Source: DASVXQ01 sp046727955 (GTDB taxonomy: Bacteria; Actinomycetota; CALGFH01). Taken from it: 5,231 bases of DNA. This document shows positions 5,147-5,231 of the stretch, piece after piece (within the stretch, counting starts at the first letter, position 1; the number at the start of each line of letters is the position of its first letter). A program made the position numbers and the translations under genes. The stretch spans positions 1 through 5,231 of the forward strand of contig JBKPDO010000373.1 of the NCBI GenBank assembly GCA_046727955.1, written 5' to 3'. The notes under the pieces are model-generated. The model did not search any database and was not told the DNA's origin. It worked only from the letters and a program-made list of their open reading frames with translations.

Positions 5147-5231
5147 CGTCGCTGGTCATCAGCCGGCAACCCTCGAATCGTGTGCGCCTGCGGTTGCGGC
5201 ATCCCGTCCGCGACCGCACCCTCGCTGACCA
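5141..5231. repeat. 91-bp terminal direct repeat, right copy
   Basis: This is the exact second copy of bases 1-91. The copy begins just upstream (in plus coordinates) of the ATG at 5146-5144 that opens the broken SnoaL-like minus-strand frame, so that start lies inside the repeated segment. When the window is joined at the repeat, base 5231 is followed by base 92. Confidence 0.95.

Noticed and set aside
4824..5219. Minus-strand frame of 131 codons starting in the terminal repeat
   Set aside because: Its sequence is arginine/serine-rich and unlike any family, while the neighbouring frames over the same bases carry the SnoaL-like segments. Only its internal ATG at 5159 was kept as a possible original start.
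1..5231. Plasmid or phage identity on the basis of circular ends alone
   Set aside because: No replication, partition, mobilisation, structural or lysis gene is present; all genes look like ordinary chromosomal actinobacterial genes.

Overview
The window is GC-rich DNA (about two-thirds or more G+C by eye) carrying eight genes or gene remnants, all on the minus strand and packed head to tail. Codon choice (G/C third positions), GTG starts and the protein families (a sigma factor fused to a SnoaL-like domain, two DUF899 proteins, a small DUF2182 membrane protein, a VOC protein, an SDR) suggest a high-GC actinobacterium, possibly of the Thermoleophilia/Solirubrobacterales type. That placement is inference from gene style, not from a marker gene.

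In transcription order (right to left) the layout is: a broken SnoaL/NTF2-like gene (5146-4847); a VOC/glyoxalase-fold protein (4778-4410); an ECF sigma factor with a C-terminal SnoaL-like domain (4413-3409); an NAD(P)-dependent short-chain dehydrogenase (3395-2655); a small ABM-like ferredoxin-fold protein (2658-2329); a DUF899 thioredoxin-like protein (2332-1586); a DUF2182 multi-pass membrane protein (1589-921); and a second DUF899 protein (901-161). Four of the junctions are 4-base ATGA/GTGA overlaps and two are gaps of under 20 bases carrying a clear Shine-Dalgarno sequence. From the VOC gene to the last DUF899 gene this reads as one operon. It combines a transcription regulator, likely able to sense a ligand through its SnoaL domain, with small-molecule oxidoreductase-type proteins. 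A role in an oxidative or electrophile stress response is plausible but unproven.

The first 91 bases are repeated exactly as the last 91 bases (1-91 = 5141-5231). The simplest reading is that the contig closes on itself as a 5140-bp circle whose ends were left overlapping by the assembler. In that circle the single operon runs almost all the way round, with one short non-coding stretch (about bases 6-160) between the end of the last gene and the start of the first. There is no replication, partition, mobilisation, recombinase or transposase gene. A true plasmid is therefore not supported by gene content; a tandem duplication, an excised chromosomal circle or an assembly loop are at least as likely.

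No RNA genes, CRISPR arrays, insertion sequences or convincing terminators were seen.
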